Source of the DNA: Rhodanobacter sp. AS-Z3
GTDB lineage: Bacteria > Pseudomonadota > Gammaproteobacteria > Xanthomonadales > Rhodanobacteraceae
Direction: 5' to 3'
DNA: 64,000 nucleotides
NCBI RefSeq assembly: GCF_029224025.1
Contig: NZ_CP119392.1
Location: 3,867,001 to 3,931,000, forward strand
Every line of letters starts with the position of its first letter. Within the stretch, counting starts at the first letter, position 1. The translations under genes were made by a program, and so were the position numbers. Positions 63,174 through 64,000 of the stretch are shown piece after piece. The notes under the pieces were generated by a model. The model saw only the letters and a list, made by a program, of their open reading frames with translations, did not search any database and had not been told where the DNA came from.

Positions 63174-64000
63174 CTACATATCGAAGCGGTAACTCAACTT
63201 GACCAGCAATTGTTCGTCATCGCGCAGCGCGAAACTGTTGCCGAATGCATCGGCCGTGTTGCGCGCATAGCCGTCCAGCGCATAACCACCGCGGCCATAA
63301 ACCACATACAGGTACGACAGCGGCGCCAGTTCGTAGCGGTAACGGATCTGCAGACCCAGGTTGCGTACGCTGAAGTCCTCAACCGGATCATTGCTAGCCA
63401 TCGCGCGCCCGTTGGTATCGACGCGATAGCCGCCGCGAACGCGCGCGTCCAGCCCGATCGCCTGCAACTTCACACGCAATTCCTGGCGGTTGTCGATGGC
63501 CCAGTCGAAACCCGCGTCCAGCTGCAAGGTGTGTTCGTCGAAGCGACCGATCAGGTTGTCGTGCTGCCACACCAGCCAGTCCGGCAGGTGCTCGTAGTAA
63601 GGGCCGGCATAGACGCTGAACGCATCGCTGATGAAGTAGGTGGGAATGAACTTGATGTCGTAGCCGGGCTGGCGGTTGCCACCAAGCCCACCGCTGACGA
63701 GTTCCGCCTCAAGCTTGAACGCCCAGTCGCCATGGCGCGGACTGACCCGTTCATAGCCCAGTTGGAAGCTGGGTGGCAGAAACAGTGCACCGTTGCCACG
63801 GGTAAGCAGATCATCCCAGCCCGCGCTGTTGACGTTGAGCTGCAGTTTTTCGTTAGCTCCGTTGCGCAAGCCACTGTTGCGACTGATGCGCAACTGGCGA
63901 CGCAGTGGCAGGCCGTGGTCATTGTCCAAGGCGTCAATGCTGAAGCGCCATTCCTTGGAGCTGTAAGCAGAGTCAGCCGGCAACGCGGTGTATTGCTTGC
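63174..64000 (-). CDS. DUF5916-like outer-membrane barrel protein (5' end cut by window edge)
   Basis: The visible 275 codons stay open to base 64000, so the start is outside. The sequence alternates in strands and ends LLVKLSYRFDM; NLGLQIRYRYELAPLSYLYVVYGRGG (shown in part: IRYRYELAPLSYLYVVY) resembles the C-terminal barrel of DUF5916 proteins, which have an N-terminal carbohydrate-binding-like domain. A TTG at 63983 is in frame but is internal. Confidence 0.7.
   Translation of the reverse strand, partial: KQYTALPADSAYSSKEWRFSIDALDNDHGLPLRRQLRISRNSGLRNGANEKLQLNVNSAGWDDLLTRGNGALFLPPSFQLGYERVSPRHGDWAFKLEAELVSGGLGGNRQPGYDIKFIPTYFISDAFSVYAGPYYEHLPDWLVWQHDNLIGRFDEHTLQLDAGFDWAIDNRQELRVKLQAIGLDARVRGGYRVDTNGRAMASNDPVEDFSVRNLGLQIRYRYELAPLSYLYVVYGRGGYALDGYARNTADAFGNSFALRDDEQLLVKLSYRFDM

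Overview
The window looks like a chromosomal segment of a high-GC gammaproteobacterium of the Xanthomonadales, most likely a denitrifying Rhodanobacter-type organism. The grounds are a Xanthomonas-like LPS locus edge at metB, rmlBACD-xanB, PilU, the Hpd-HmgA-Fah route, a BCKDH/PDH-like E1alpha-E1beta-E2 operon, and a compact NirK / qNor / NnrS / Anr / HemN block. The genus is inference; no rRNA or tRNA gene was seen to fix it. Almost all of the sequence is coding.

Layout. 1-5.6 kb (minus): the metB end of a surface-polysaccharide locus, with a cystathionine lyase/synthase, a GT4 glycosyltransferase, the Wzm/Wzt ABC exporter and an FkbM methyltransferase cut by the left edge. 5.8-10.7 kb (plus): rmlBACD and xanB/manC, making dTDP-L-rhamnose and GDP-mannose for that polysaccharide. 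10.8-15.3 kb (minus): an uncharacterised three-gene unit of a Rieske oxygenase, an APC permease and a trimethylamine-dehydrogenase-family flavoprotein with an altered substrate pocket. 15.6-20.2 kb (plus): a TPR-sulfotransferase followed by a TonB-dependent receptor. 20.3-27.5 kb: glmS, cystathionine beta-synthase, a YdcH-like protein, two DUF4398-type envelope proteins, pilU and maiA.

27.7-39.3 kb is rich in central carbon enzymes (pgk, tkt, fba, pyk, gap), interleaved with a HAD phosphatase, two tandem outer-membrane barrels, a small TonB-domain protein and an S1/P1 nuclease. 39.4-51.3 kb is a denitrification and anaerobic block: quinol NO reductase, ferredoxin, azurin, truncated globin, Tpx, a small 4-TM protein, SCO, NirV, NirK fused to cytochrome c, NnrS, an FNR/Anr regulator and HemN. 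At least five intergenic FNR-type boxes (TTGAT-N4-GTCAA type) lie in this block, so it can be read as one regulon controlled by the Anr encoded inside it.

51.4-58 kb: homogentisate degradation (hppD-hmgA-fah) facing a divergent MarR regulator with a palindrome in the hppD promoter spacer, then a POT peptide transporter and tryptophan 2,3-dioxygenase. 58.3-61.8 kb (plus): 2-oxoacid dehydrogenase E1alpha, E1beta and E2. 61.9-64 kb (minus): an unrecognised protein, a YgjP-type metallopeptidase and a barrel protein cut by the right edge.

Several families of palindromic repeats sit mostly at tail-to-tail gene junctions. A 163-bp imperfect palindrome lies directly upstream of anr. No CRISPR array, phage, insertion sequence, tRNA or rRNA was found.
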